Origin: Neurospora crassa OR74A
Lineage: Eukaryota; Ascomycota; Sordariomycetes; Sordariales; Sordariaceae
DNA length: 64,000 nucleotides
Reading direction: 5' to 3'
Assembly: GCF_000182925.2 (NCBI RefSeq)
Contig: NC_026507.1
Location: 2,542,001-2,606,000, forward strand
The notes under the pieces were generated by a model that ran no database searches, was not told the DNA's origin, and saw only the letters and a program-made list of their open reading frames with translations. Within the stretch, counting starts at the first letter, position 1, and each line of letters begins with the position of its first letter. The position numbers were made by a program, and so were the translations under genes. This document shows, one piece after another, positions 23,523-36,256 of the stretch.

Positions 23523-24271
23523 TCATCGAAGCGCAATGTCTCGGTCGTCAGGGGCGTAGTCGTTTGTCGCATCCGCATCGACAGATCTGAGGAGGAGGAC
23601 CAATCTATATGCGCTGTTTCCGTTCAGATAATAACGGTGAAGCTTTTTGGAGCGGACGAAGCCCAGGCGCTCGTAAAGTCTCATGGCCGGGATGTTGGTC
23701 TCTTCTGTCTCCAAGACAATCTCGTCGGCGTCTCGCTGAGCCATGGCGTCGATGGCTCTCCTAACCAGTTCTGTCGCAATTCCGTGTCCGCGATGTTGAG
23801 AAGAGACGGCAAGCATAGCAATGTATCCGCGAAGAGTGGGCGGAGAGTGAGAAGCGTGCGGTTCGAGTTTGCAGATGATCACGCCTATAAGAGAAGAGTC
23901 GACTGGGTGCAAGGCCTGTTGGGTTTGTTGAGCGGTCAGCTCACCTGGCCCCATGCCCATACGCAAACCTGAACAAGTCGAGAACGTCCACATACCATAA
24001 AACACAAGTGGCCCCATTGGTAAAGAAAGTACCGATATACGTATATGCTGTAAGGCTCGCTTAGGTCTTTTGATATCAGCGCGCGGATAGCTGGGAGGTA
24101 TTCTGCCTCCAGCTTATGCTCATATTTGATGTACTGAAGCTCTTGTGGAAGCTCTTCGACATGCGGTACTTCCGTTCCTACTATCGCCTTTTCGGTTGTG
24201 GTTTCCATGTCGATAGGAAGCTGGATCCGAAACGTTTTTTGCTGCGTTCGACAAGACGAAAAGGGGGGCAC
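23523..24271 (-). CDS. NAA30: NatC N-terminal acetyltransferase catalytic subunit
   Basis: Predicted 222-residue GNAT-fold enzyme (yeast Mak3), the catalytic subunit of NatC, which acetylates nascent Met-Leu/Ile/Phe/Trp N-termini at the ribosome. Exons 23996-24271 and 23523-23915 join in phase 0. The first exon carries LSEPYSIYVYRYFLYQWGHLCFM, typical of Naa30. The second carries the acetyl-CoA binding loop QHRGHGIA at residues 132-139, preceded by the strand RGYIAMLAV. It then has the ETEETNIPAMRLYERLGF block with the conserved Asn and Tyr. The start could be Met1 at 24271 or Met22 at 24208; the first 21 residues show no family similarity I recognise. It is divergent from LRO1. Confidence 0.93.
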
Positions 24272-25090
24272 GCGGCTGGATTAAGATGGAGAATATGCTG
24301 TTCAGAAGTCCCTACCTGGTTCTGTCTCAGCTGGGCGAGCTGGGGTGGTTAGGTAGTACGGAGGGGCAGCTCTGATTTCACATGTCTTTCTGCATGAGAG
24401 TCGAACGGCTGTAGTGAACTTACTGTGCAGTCAATCCAGTAGGCCATTAACAGTTGCGTGTCAACATCTCCCTTGTAAGTGGATAGCCTATTTATCACAG
24501 ACACCCCATCACTCGAAGCCATCCATTTTAAACATTTTTACTTGGTCCGCCCACACCTGTTCCTCCCATGCTTAATTCATCGGCCTCATGTCAGTGTCAC
24601 GCAAGTTTCTGAAGGTAGGCGCGGATTAACGTTCTAGTACGCTACTTCCGTTGATACATTCTGCATTGTATTCTAGTAGCTCACACATCTTGCAATAATA
24701 TCCCTCGACTCCTGTCGTGAGGTGCGAAATCGCAGCTTCGACTCATCCGGAGGGCGAGATCGCCGATGACCCAAGTGATCCATACACCAAGCGTGGTGCC
24801 ACACTCCCCGCTCCAGCCCTACGACCGTAGCGTCACCGGAGGCGGCGCCAAACAGCCAGCCCACTATCAGAACCCGATACGTACACTACATCACGCAATT
24901 CGAGCAGGCCCGCCAATTCAAAACATCACGCCCGCCCCTTCCGGTGACCGGCTCGCTTATTTGACCGGTCCGACAGCCCGGCTCATCCGCACTTGCTCCA
25001 GCTTGATTTTCTTTTGCCCTCCGATAACCTATCTTCCTCGCGCTGTAACGGCAACTTACGGCGGCGGCAACAGCCACGGCATCCTGAGAA
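24272..25090. other. Divergent NAA30/LRO1 intergenic region
   Basis: 819 bp between two divergent start codons, so both promoters lie here. Short ORFs overlap on both strands without family resemblance. No specific operator was recognised. Confidence 0.5.
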
Positions 25091-27067
25091 ATGGCGACAA
25101 CTGTGCGGCGCAGGCTGGTCGGCAAAGACATCGAATGCGAGATTGCGTCGGAAACTGCCTCCGAGACCGCAACATCCCGCGAACCGAGTCCCGATAATCA
25201 GCAGCGTGAAGTCACTTCCATCTTCAAGGCCATACACAAACGTTCCAAGACCCGAAAGCGCAAGACGACAGCAATATTCCTGTTGGGGAGTCTGTTTGGG
25301 ATTATAGCAGCTGGCTTCTTTGCTAAAAGCAATGATCTGATCGATCTTCCTCTCCCCGAGCTCAAAGAGCTCAGTGTGGACAGCTTGTTCGAGGTATTGC
25401 CTGCCGGCTTTGTCAAAGAGATGCGTGACCTGATGGTGAGTGGAAACAATAGCGCATGTGGAGCTTTGCTGCTGTTGACGCATCTGACCTTACCTGCCGG
25501 CCTCTAGAACGGCGAACGAGACTTGATAGAGAGCGATGATGCCTTCTCGGTAGGCATGAAGATGCGCGCCGAAGGCCTATCGGCCGACCACCCTATAGTC
25601 ATGATCCCCGGGGTCATCTCTACTGGTCTAGAATCATGGAGCACGTCTGAGCTGTCGTTGCCTTATTTTCGGAAGCGGCTTTGGGGAAGCTGGACCATGA
25701 TGCGAGCTCTTGTCATGGATAAAGAGGCGTGGAAGAGGCACATCATGCTCGACAAGACAACCGGATTAGATCCCCCGGGTATCAAGCTACGCGCCGCCCA
25801 GGGTTTCGATGCAACCGACTTTTTTATCACGGGTTACTGGATATGGAATAAGATCCTCGAGAATCTAGCATCTCTTGGCTACGACCCAACCAACTCATAC
25901 ACAGCGGCTTACGACTGGCGATTAGCATACGCAAACCTTGAGGTGCGCGATCACTACTTTTCCAGGCTCAAGTCTTACATTGAGCAAGCCGTGTTCATAC
26001 ACAAGAAGAAGGTGGTTTTGACTTCTCACAGCATGGGCAGTCAGGTTCTGTTCTACTTCTTTCACTGGGTTGCTTCCAAGAAAGGCGGCCAGGGCGGCCA
26101 AGACTGGGTGGAAAGACATGTTGATTCATGGATCAATATCAGTGGATGCATGCTGGGAGCTGTTAAAGATGTAACAGCGATCCTTTCCGGTGAAATGCGG
26201 GATACGGCGCAGATGAATGCATTCGCGGTTTACGGTCTCGAGAAATTCCTTAGCAAGGAGGAACGCGCCGAGATATTCCGTGCTATGCCTGGAATATCAT
26301 CCATGCTTCCCATGGGCGGTAACGCTGTCTGGGGAGAATTGGATTGGGCTCCAGATGACCAGCCAGGCCAAGGGCATAGCTATGGATCGTTGCTGAATTT
26401 CCGCGCCGGGCAAAATGTATCGACAACGCCGGACAGAAATTTTACGATCGAAGACGCGATGGACTATATACTTGACACAACCGATGACTGGTACCGCGAT
26501 CAAGTGAAAGGCAGTTACTCTCACGGGGTGGCGAAGACGAGGGCGGAAGTGGAGGCTAACGAGAATGACCCTCGGAAATGGATCAACCCTCTAGAGACAC
26601 GACTACCATTGGCACCAAGCCTCAAGGTCTACTGTTTCTATGGTGTAGGGAAGCCGACGGAGCGAGCCTACTTCTATCGGGCGCCGGATCCGGGAACGAC
26701 AACGCATCTTAAGATGACGATCGATACGACTTTGACTCAGGGGCACATTGACCACGGTGTGATTTTGGGCGAAGGCGATGGCACAGTGAACCTTATGAGT
26801 CTGGGGTACATGTGCAATAAGGGGTGGAAAATGAAGAGATACAATCCTGCGGGCTCAAAAATAACCGTGGTCGAGATGCCGCATGAACCAGAACGGTTCA
26901 ATCCGAGAGGAGGGCCGAATACGGCGGATCACGTGGATATTCTAGGAAGGCAGAATCTAAACGAGTACATTCTTAAAGTGGCGGCAGGTCGAGGCGATAC
27001 AATTGAGGATTTTATTACTAGTAATATTCTTAAATATGTAGAAAAGGTTGAAATTTATGAAGAGTAA
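25091..27067 (+). CDS. LRO1: Phospholipid:diacylglycerol acyltransferase
   Basis: Predicted 634-residue ER membrane enzyme (PDAT). It transfers an acyl chain from a phospholipid to diacylglycerol to make triacylglycerol for lipid droplets. Exons 25091-25435 and 25508-27067 join in phase 0. A basic cytosolic N-terminus precedes one membrane segment at about residues 60-78. The luminal alpha/beta-hydrolase domain of the LCAT family has the nucleophile Ser290 in SHSMG. The remaining triad members are probably Asp539 (GEGDGTV) and His590 (TADHVDILGR). The oxyanion and lid region starts with PIVMIPGVISTGLESWS. The last 20 or so codons are much richer in A and T than the rest, and the AT-rich composition continues about 170 bp past the stop. 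Confidence 0.96.
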
Positions 27068-27240
27068 TTAAATACGGCACATAGGTTACTCAATAGTATG
27101 ACTAATTAAAAAAAAATTTTTTTTCTAAGTTATCATATACTATATTTCCAGGAATTAAACTTTCAATTTACAAACAAATTAGTTCTACGTTATATACCAC
27201 GTAACTTCGCGATAGCATATTCTCTTAGTACTAGTCTATG
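26995..27240. other. AT-rich patch spanning the LRO1 3' end
   Basis: Base composition shifts abruptly to A/T-rich within the last codons of LRO1 and returns to normal near 27240. It includes a run of nine A followed by eight T at about 27107-27124. No element ends were identified. It may be an AT-rich 3' untranslated region or the footprint of local RIP. Confidence 0.6.
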
Positions 27241-28002
27241 TCCCCCCGTTTCGAAAATGCATATACAGACACACACATTATAGTATCATCTATCCCGGCG
27301 GTAGTCGAGTGGAGACTAAAGCTAAGATCGGCTCTTCTCCGTTTCCACCATGCGGTTCTACCCCCGACTTACACTACACGTATCTATATATGGCTCAGTA
27401 CCTACCATAAGGTACAAAGTCACCTGCAGGGTAAGCGATAGTATTGATACATGGATGACGATACATGTAATCAGGGAAGAAGGTACCTATCCGACCTCAT
27501 CAGCCATCCATCTTGTAATCTTGGGGTGTGGACTTCTCAGTGGGTAATCAACACTGGCCTTTCAGAGATCCATCTCCAGGGTCCCGACCTTCTTCCGGTC
27601 AGTACGCAGACCGGCGTGTTAGAACGTTCATTCCACATGTTTTTATCCTGTCAATTTCCTCTCCACTAGCTCCATGCAATTCCCCAGAGCTGCAGGCCAA
27701 GCTCCCCTTCATCCCATTCATCCCTTTGCCTACCTGAGTTCTACATCGAATACCGCACACAAATAGGAAAGACTTCACTTCCACACCTCACTTACAGCCA
27801 GAGAATTTTGTCCTCTCACTCTGTTAGATTTTCAATCCGGGTACTTCCAAGGCTTCGAGCCGATTTTCACGGCATCTGGCCCATCTCGTTCGTATCGCGG
27901 CGGTCTGCATGTGCTGGCATACTAACTGGATTCCAAAGGTGGCATTCCCGCCTCCTTGGTTCTGCCGGCTCCACGAGTAAATAGAAGCCTCCAGGCACAA
28001 CA
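27241..28002. other. Upstream region of the metallopeptidase gene
   Basis: About 760 bp between the LRO1 3' region and the next start codon on the same strand. One AGGTACCT palindrome lies at 27481-27488. A tRNA A-box-like string near 27303 was examined and rejected. No ORF is convincing. Confidence 0.5.
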
Positions 28003-30597
28003 ATGTCTCCATCGTTCTTAAACTTCAAGGACATTCGCCGGCGATCGCGAAACAGTTTCAAGACGGAACGCTCGACCGACAACTCGAGTGAAGCAAGCAA
28101 TGGCACTGCGCACACCACCGGCTCCTTGACTCCTCCGTCCTTCTCCACACACCAGTCGGACCCGGCTCTCAATATCCACGTTAACAACCACCAGTCCACA
28201 TCGCCAATTCCTCCTGCTACTGCCCCTTCGCGCCCGGCGCCACATCCGTACACGGGAAACCCAAACAGATATAGCGTCTCGGGTATGACAGGTTTAGGAT
28301 CGCCAACGCCAAACGGCAGGGGCCCCAATTTGCCCGTCTCGCAATACTCTCCACGCATCACCAGTATTCAAGACAACTCATGGGTGAGTTGGAGTTGATT
28401 GTGCCTGGCCACTTGCTCACCGCTTGCCTCGATTAATCAAACCATCACAGGTCTACCAAAAGGTCCTGCTTGTTTACGGTACCGTTGGGGAGCCTTCTCA
28501 GCAATCCCTTGACGGGACCGTGACTGTCAGTCGACTTGATGACAGCTTTCCCCCTCTCAGCTGGCCGGTATGCGACTCCCAGTTTAAGGCTCTAGTCTAC
28601 ATGAACCCCGGCGCAAACCGACTACGCTTCGATTTTGCCAGCCCGAAACTCGCCAACAGCAGATCAACGAATCCCATTCACGCCTCCTATCTAACAATAC
28701 ATATGCTTCCAGCGACCAACGCCCCTCCTCTCCAACTCGCCATTTTGCTCGCCAGGGATTCTCCCGCTACATTTGATGCCGTTCCAGCCAGGATCGAGCG
28801 AGAAGGAAACGGTTTGGAGACGGCAGTTCGAAAGTTCCGCATGGCTGCGTATCTGTGGCAGGCATTTACGGCTGAACAGATGTGGCGCAACAAGTTCGGT
28901 CGTCGCGTGTTTCGGTTCGAAGAGGAGTGGACTACGGGCTCGGCAAACCAGAGGGATAGAGAGCAGGGGACACTACGGTCTGAAGCACGCATCCACATTA
29001 TCAGGACGAACCATACCCTAGCAGAGCTCCGCGACATGAATAAGGCGCAGCAAAACAAAGATGCCAACCAAAAGGATGCTCTGTTTGGCATTGCTGTAGA
29101 TGCGGTCAAAGACCACTTCAAGCCGCTTCCGGGGCAGAAACTATACGTTTCTGTCTTGTTGCTAGACTCGCACTGGGATACGACTCTGAAAACCGTTACC
29201 GCGCACGCCGCGCTCGGAGGGGGGGTCGGCAATCTGCAACTTGCCATGTTCGGGTCACACTGCCTGCAAAGCTACCCGACAAGCTTCGAAGAAGTGGTCC
29301 CGGCATTCAGTGATTGTACGCCTACAGACACGAATTATGTTGCCAACGATTGCAATGAGGCTGGGAGCTCGTGGGAGGCAGCTAATATCGGCATTGGAGC
29401 TCATCTGCACGAGACAGGTCATTTGTTCGGCCTACCTCACCGCGAAAGTGGCGTCATGTTGAGGGACTATGTGAAGCTTAATCGCACTTTTATGGTTCGT
29501 GAAGCATATTCGACACGCACGCGCTCCAAAGGTGGTCCGGTATCACAGGAGGATGAATGTACCTGGCACCGTCTGGACTGCCTCAGGTTTCGGAGCCATC
29601 CATGTTTTCGACTGCCCAACGACTCAGTTCCAAGCCCGGATGACAGCGTACAGGCATGGCCTGTGGGAGGAGGCGAAGTAATGATAACGGCCGCCTCAGG
29701 GATAATGTACGTCGAGATCTTTGGAGAAGATGACGATGTTTGTCACAAATGGATCGAATATCTCGGCGAAGGCGGTAGCGGTAATGGCTCGGGCATCCAA
29801 CGTCAGATCACACTCAATGAGCAGGAACTACGCAAGGAACTGGCCGAGGACAAAAGGAAGCGGAGATTGAAGGTTAGTGTCCGATCACATGGCGGCGGTT
29901 CTTTGGATATCGAAGATTTCCGTCAGTTGTGCTCCAAGCAATCCAGCTTTAAGCTTCCCATGGGCTTGGTACCAGGAGTACCCATTTTGGCACAGACAGC
30001 GTATCGCGGTAAGACATTGGGGGCATCCAAATTGGAAGGAAGCGAGCCCTGTGAAGTTGTGTTCACAAGTGCAGTGAAACAAGGCATAGTTCTCTCGAGG
30101 ATTATTGTTTACCATGGGATGGCCTTGGATGGTTTGGAGTTTGTGTATGATGATAGTTCAACGCAGCTTTTTGGGAAAAAAGGGGGCAAAGCAGGGGGTG
30201 ACGTTTTTGAAATGGGTAAGTACGATGCTGAAGTCAGCCAACACTGTTCATTGATTAATTGACTGATGCCAGATATCCGTCGAGGCGAATACGTTACCGG
30301 TTTTTATGTCAGAGCCGGCTTCTGGATCGATGGCATCCAAATTTTCACAAGCTTGGGGAGGAAATCACCAGTCTACGGCAAGCCAAATGGTGGCTCTGGG
30401 TACGTTGTGTGCGACCGGCAAACCTATTCATTCTATTTTCCAAGCCCAAGAAAAAGTCATGCTAATCAAATTTGCTGCTGTACAGCCATACATTAATACC
30501 CCCAAGGGGTTTCAATATTGTGGGGGTAACTGGGTCATGCGGCGCTTGGGTTGACGGGTTTTCTGTTGTCATCAGCAAACTTCCTTTGTCGCTTTGA
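28003..30597 (+). CDS. Putative zinc metallopeptidase with C-terminal jacalin-like domain
   Basis: Predicted 794-residue protein related to yeast YIL108W (the 'putative peptidase' Metallopep family). Exons: 28003-28383, 28451-30215, 30273-30399 and 30486-30597, with phases 0, 1 and 2. The first 125 residues are Ser/Pro-rich and disordered, without a signal peptide, so a cytosolic or nuclear site is likely. The central domain holds the zincin motif HETGHLFGLPH: His447, Glu448, His451 and His457, i.e. HExxHxxxxxH. The last 140 residues have jacalin-type lectin repeats: LSRIIVYHGMALDGLEFVY, then GEYVTGFYVRAGFWIDGIQI, then FNIVGVTGSCGAWVDGF. The last repeats are split over the two small final exons. 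Substrate and physiological role are unknown. The next gene is convergent. Confidence 0.85.
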
Positions 30598-31446
30598 TAT
30601 CCCTTATCACATCCCTGCCTAAGCATATATATCCATCTTCTAACCGTTAATCTACTACACCTTACCCAACTTCCCATCCGCCTTTGCTTTGACCATGACT
30701 CAGCACTTAAAAGGACAAGTGACAGATGGAGCCATCCGACGGGAACTAAGCCACTGCGCTGTGAAACGAGGACGGTCTACGGTGTAACAATGTGGGCAAC
30801 ATCAATGCGGCTGTCCATGAAGACTCCTGGCCTTTTGACGTTTCTATTCCCAGCAAGTCTCATGCCGCCAACAAGCTTGGATGAATCTATGGTTAGACTT
30901 GCCCTTCGGATTGATAAGTGCATTCTTCATGGTGAGGATGATGTCCTTCGGTGATGAGTTTGGGCAGTAAGATAATTGTGCACATTATCACCAAACTTTT
31001 TGACCCAAGATGTACGTATGATGAGATAGCAAGTTGAGTGTGAAGCAAGGACCAAAGTTGGAAAGCAAAGAGCATGCATGGGTGGTTCTGACTGTTGCGA
31101 CCTAGTATTCTTGACGACGCTCACCTATACAACCTGTATGCTGAGAGCACTCAGGCCATCATTTTAGTAAGGCTGCTCAGTGTAGTTCATAAAATTATCA
31201 CAGGCATTCGTGCTCATACAAAGGAAGATGTGTTGAGAGCGAGGAGTATGCGGATGTCAAATTTTCCTTCATTTTCCCGTCCATCCATTCTCCCCTTCCC
31301 AAAAAGAGAACACAAGCAATATCTCGAGGTCGCAGGTGCTGCGGGTATAAGTTCATCTACACCTCCCCCTTTTCGTTCTTCCACCCTTGCTTCCTTCTTC
31401 CAAATAATCCATCCCTCTTGAGCATGCACTTCCATTGATAACCCAT
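30598..31446. other. Intergenic region between convergent genes
   Basis: 849 bp between two convergent stop codons, presumed to hold both 3' untranslated regions. Nothing else was recognised. Confidence 0.5.
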
Positions 31447-33771
31447 CTAGTCACTATCCTCATCCTCTTCATCACTGTCTTCGTTGCTATCCTCCTCATC
31501 TGCATTCTCCAGCCATTCGACCAGCACACGACTCCTCTCCTTGATCTTGGAGAGTGTATCATTCTCTGCAGCCCTGGCATCCGCCCACCAGGCGAGAATA
31601 CCTTCCTCCTCGAGAACGTCCAAGTTATAAAGCTGCTGCAGCATGGCGGCAAGTAGCGTTCCTGCGCGCGCAGAATCAAGCCCCTTAATGGCTGCCAAAG
31701 CTTTCTGCAACGCGAGGGCAAACTCAGCGTGGAGATCGACCTTGTTTCCGCCGACGCCAACCTCTGTAATGAACTTGACGGCACCCTTCTTGGACGTAAG
31801 AGCCCGGCCAGCGGCCTTGGTAGGCTCAAGACCGCCGTTTTCGGGACTCATGAGCTCGGCGGCGCGAGTGGCAAAGGCTACGGCAATGGCCTTGCGCATC
31901 ATGCTGTCCGAAGCATTATTGGCCAGTCTCAAACCCATGAACTCCAGCTTCGCAGAGTCGAAATCCTCGTTGTCGTCAGCACGGAGGGCATCTACAAGTC
32001 CGTGAACAGCGTCACCATGAAACTGGTCGAGCTTCATGACGGCGGCAGCGGAATCGTCAGACGCGAAGGAGGATAGGCGCTCCCGGTTGGTCTTGGCTTG
32101 GAGGCCTTGCTCGTACTCGTCATCCGAGAGGTCATCATCGGAGTCATGGGTCGCTAATGTGGAGATGGACTCGCTTGAAATGTTGAGGCCAGCCAAAGAG
32201 TAAATGAGAGAGCTTTGGAGAACTGCGGGGTCCGCATCGCCTTCATCCTCGGAGTCACTATCCTCGTCGTCTTCTGGCTCTTTATATTGGGCTCCCTTGC
32301 CATCGTTTCCGACCAGTTTGATGTCGGTCTTGACCGGCTCTCTTTCACTGGTAAAGAGGGATATTCTCGGTAGGGGTTTGGATGAGAGTTGTGTTCCGGC
32401 GCTGATCCGCACACCGTAGGAGATGAGAGAGCCTTGAGGAATGTAGCTGTGCTTACCAATGACTGCATCGTTGGCTACAATGGAATGCAGAACAGTAGCA
32501 CCGTCTTCGATGACCGCGTCATCCCAGATATAGCTGTTCTCTATCCTCACGTTCTTTCCGATCTGGCACCTCCTTCCGATGATACTGCTCGAGATTGTGC
32601 TGCCGGTGTCGACATAGGCGGTCTTCCCTAGTACGGATTTGGTTACTGTGCTGTTTTTTGCGATGTGTGCGCCATCCTCTAACCACAGACCCCGTTTGTA
32701 CTTGTAAGTTTGTCCGTGAAGAAGGTTGCTATCGGGGACATACGGTAGCGCCCAGCGGTGGAGGATATCCTTGCTGATGCAATCATACATCTGAAGGTTG
32801 CTGGCGCGAGCCCCGTAGCCTTCCTCAAGAATCTCGGCGCTGATGATCTTGCCGTTGAGCTCCCAGTCTTTCAGTACGCCGTGAAGGAAGTTCTTGCGGG
32901 GAAGCTCGTAGTCGAAGCTCTCGGACCACAAGGCCAAAACATCTGGCGTGCAAATATCGATGCCACAATCGATCAGATCGGTGCGTAAGTCGAACTCAGC
33001 ATACTCGAATACCGACTCGTCCAACTTGACATACTTGTCCTTCTGAAGTGGGTGCATCTCTTCATATTGCAGACAACGGCCGTTGGTGGGGTCGACAACA
33101 AAGACAGGAGTAATGCCCCGGGCCTTTGCAGTCCGGTGAGGGCTGTCTCCTGTTGAGCGCAAGACGATGGTCATGCAGGCGTCTCTGTTGGCCTCTCTCC
33201 TTGCGCGGTGCCTAGCCAGAATACCATCGAGGGGGATGTTTGCGACAACATCGCCATGAATCAGAATGAAGTCACCCGAGATAAGACTGCGCTTGTCAAG
33301 ATCTCGCAAAAAGTCACCGATGGAGCTTGCGTCGGACACGCGGATGAAGTCGACAGAAGAGAAGGGGCAGAGATTGCTTTCAGGGCTCCATCGGTCAGAG
33401 TCGTGGATGTAGGTTTCGACGTCTTCGGAGTGGGCGCCGCAGTAGATGAAGACCTCCTGGACGCCGTTGGAGGCTAGATACTCGAGCGTGTATTCGATAA
33501 CGGGCACGTTGACCAACGGAAGGAGACACTGTCAGGAGAAGGCCGTCAGTACTCAGAGGTCACCAGGGACAAGGGACACGAAGCATTTAGCACGAAGCAT
33601 GAAGGCATTTACCCTGGGCTTTTCAAGCGCGAAAGGCTGAAAGCGATCTTGGAAAGAATCGGCGAGGATGACGGCCTGGAGAGCATCTTCTCTCTTCTCC
33701 TCGGCGCCGCCCTTGGCGGGCTTTTTGGACTTATTGGCAGCCCCGCCCTTGCTGACTTGCTTGCCCGACAT
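31447..33771 (-). CDS. GCD6: Translation initiation factor eIF2B epsilon subunit
   Basis: Predicted 746-residue catalytic subunit of eIF2B, the guanine-nucleotide exchange factor for eIF2. Exons 33613-33771 and 31447-33528 join in phase 0. The lysine-rich N-terminus leads into the nucleotidyltransferase-like fold (LQAVILADSFQDRFQPFALEKPR, continuing as LLPLVNVPVIEYTLEYL). Left-handed beta-helix hexapeptide repeats follow (IGRRCQIGKNVRIENSYIWDDAVIEDGA). An acidic linker and a HEAT-type W2 domain come last. The C-terminus is strongly acidic (Asp/Glu-rich over the last 20 residues) and follows aromatic Trp residues, matching the eIF2-beta-contacting region of this family. The start at 33771 (MSGKQVSKG) fits the fungal N-terminus; the frame is open further upstream, with an alternative Met at 33930. 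Confidence 0.96.
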
Positions 33772-34390
33772 TGCCAACTGAAGTCTATTTATCAGCTCGA
33801 ACTCTACAGGAATGGGTCGACGAGGGCCTGGTTGAGTAAGTGGCCGCGGATCGGGAAGCGCGGGGAAGACTGTGGTAGAAGGAAAAAGGTGGGGCTGCAC
33901 AATGTCAAGAACGGCGCGTTTGAACTTCAAAGCTGGGGTTGATGATGCGCCTGCCTCGGCCGCCGTGCGGTACCAAAACCTTGCAATGATGAGTCAACGC
34001 AGTGACCCAATTTGTCCAAACTTTCACATTGTGTTTTCCGTAAGGTACTGCATGCTTGGAGGTGGGGCGCAGGGCTATCACCTGTGGCTTGTACGTACCA
34101 TCGGGGCCTTAAGTTTACCGTACCGCGTACCAACTGCACTGAGCCTTACAGGTGGTAACTTTCATCAGTGGAAAATTGTGGCGTTGGAAATCACTAGCCG
34201 CATTTGGGCTCCCATCATATCGATCATGACAACTGAAGTAGCCGCATCAAGCACATCATAGCACCGGCACTGAACAGTACTTCGTGTCCTAGTCGTGTAC
34301 ACTACAACACGATAGTGCTTAGCATCTCCCTTGGCCGCACAAAAACGGCAACATGTATGAAAGGGAAGGTACTAAGTAGTGTGAATAGTA
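33772..34390. other. Intergenic region upstream of GCD6
   Basis: About 620 bp from the GCD6 start codon to the left end of the Tc1/mariner element. It should include the GCD6 promoter. No further feature was recognised. Confidence 0.5.
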
Positions 34391-34594
34391 CACTTGAGCC
34401 CTGGAAAGTTCGTTAGCTCGGTACATACAGGGGTTTTGACAAGGGAGGCGACTAGGGATAAATCCAATCAAATTACGCATACGAGGCCCGCACAGGAAGA
34501 ACAGGGACAACAAAGCTACCGTAAATCAATCAATTTCACATACTAAAACCAGGGATTCTCAAATACCACAATTGTAACCGTAACCTCAGCCAAA

Positions 34595-35640
34595 TCAATA
34601 GTCGGTATACCCGCCTTTTGCCTTAATAACCGCCTCAAGCCTTCTAGGCATTAAATATACTAAGCAAAGTAAGTAGTCCTCTAATACAACCTCCCAAGCC
34701 TTCTCGATAGCCAATTTAAAGCTATTCCCAATCAGTCTAATTAGGTATTCACACTCAATCCATCTCTTCATAAAGGCCCAAACGTTCTCAATAGAATTAA
34801 AATCAAGGGAGTAGGGCGGCCAATCGACAATAGTAGCGCCAACAAAAGCATCCTTTATAAATACCTTCGTTAACTTCGAACTATAAGCTAGTGCATTGTC
34901 TTACATAACGACAAAAAACGAATTCTCTTACCAAAATTACCGCAGAAAAGGGAAGACATACTTCTAGTAAATATCGCTAGTAATCGTACCCCAATCCTTA
35001 TAATTCCAAAAGAGGAATGTACCCTTTTTTTTACCTATAAAGTAAATCTAAAATATCCATCCCCGAACTCTAATTTTAATTTTAACGAAGTCGCTAACCT
35101 TCTCATCCTTAAAAAGGGTAACGAAATAACAGCTTTAAGTAACGCTATTTACCTACGTCTCATTAAACTAAATCCAAATCTCCTATTCCAATAGGGTAAA
35201 GCCGGCGTACCATAAAGCAAATTTAAAGTGGAAACGACAGGTCTTATCGCTTAGAGGAAGATAAATTAGTTATTCAATGCAACGGACACCCTAAATCTCT
35301 ATTGCAGCTTAAATAGCCTCGCAACCGTAGCTATTAAATTTAAATATATACTTCCCCAATTTTACCTACAATAAGAATCTTTTCGATTTTATAGGGGTAT
35401 TTATATACTAAAAGAGAATATTAACAACGGCCGGCGGAATGGTAAGGGGTCTACCCCCCGAATTGTAATAAGGGATAGCCTTAACGAGATAAGTATATTG
35501 AACTTATTTAATAGTAAAATTGAGGGCGGCAGCAATCTCTTTATAATCCATCTTAGTATACGTCCGAAGCGCCTTATAAATAATATACTCCTTGTATATA
35601 GTTAGTACCGACTTTCGTTATTGAAGGGACGGTTGAAATA
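34595..35640 (-). pseudogene. Tc1/mariner transposase relic
   Basis: Reading the minus strand, fragments of a Tc1/mariner transposase are clear despite many stops. An N-terminal helix-turn-helix-like piece reads MDYKEIAAALNFTI. There is a FNETWVN segment where the first catalytic Asp is expected (the Asp position now reads Asn), and a KDEKVSDFVKIKIRVRGWIF strand region. Next comes DNALAYSSKLTKVF, holding the second catalytic Asp, then the signature VDWPPYSLDFNSIENVW. The C-terminal piece MPRRLEAVIKAKGGYTDY is followed by a stop at 34595. The 5' limit is approximate. It is not functional. Confidence 0.85.
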
Positions 35641-36204
35641 TAAAAAATAACTCGGCGGGGTTAACCGACAATAAGAAGGAGGTATTAGCACTAGGTAAGG
35701 GTAACAATAAAGGGTCTTACCTACCGCCGTTATTATTATTATTATTATTATAAACGTTGCGGACTTATTAGGGTTAAAGCGGGGTAGGACCTTCGAATCC
35801 AAATAAGGATAACCGTAACCGAAGTACTAATAATAATAATTAATAATAATTAACGTATAGTATTAATCTAAAAGGCAAATATACTAACTAAGCGCGCTAA
35901 TAATAGCGGGGGGGCGTAGTGGGGTAAAAGGGAGGAGCTCTAAGCGCTACTAACTACGTAAATTCCCTTCCTTAATAGTACACTTACTACAATTATAATC
36001 TATATCGCCCGCGTAAACGAAGCTCTCCTTGTCGTCGGTAATAGGATCGCCATCATCTTCTTAGTATTAAACTTCCTTTTTTTAAAGCGGTTGAGGATTA
36101 ACGATTTATAAGAATTAATAAGGTACTAGGATTAAAAATAATTAATAAGATAGATAAAAGAGTAGGTATAAGAGGGTAAAAATATAAATTTAAAAGAGTA
36201 TAGG

Positions 36205-36256
36205 TAAGAGAGGGTTGTATATATAAAAATAGATTTAAAAAAGAGGGTTGTATGTG
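36205..36256. repeat. Short tandem repeat inside the transposon
   Basis: The block AGAGGGTTGTAT occurs twice about 31 bp apart, with intervening ATAAAAATAGATTTAAA-type sequence. A weaker third copy precedes it. It is probably internal to the transposon or to a nested insertion. Confidence 0.5.

Noticed and set aside
27297-27390. tRNA-like sequence with an A-box match (TAGTCGAGTGG) and a weak B box
   Set aside because: The T-stem and acceptor stem do not pair, the B box deviates from GGTTCGANTCC, and no anticodon stem can be drawn.
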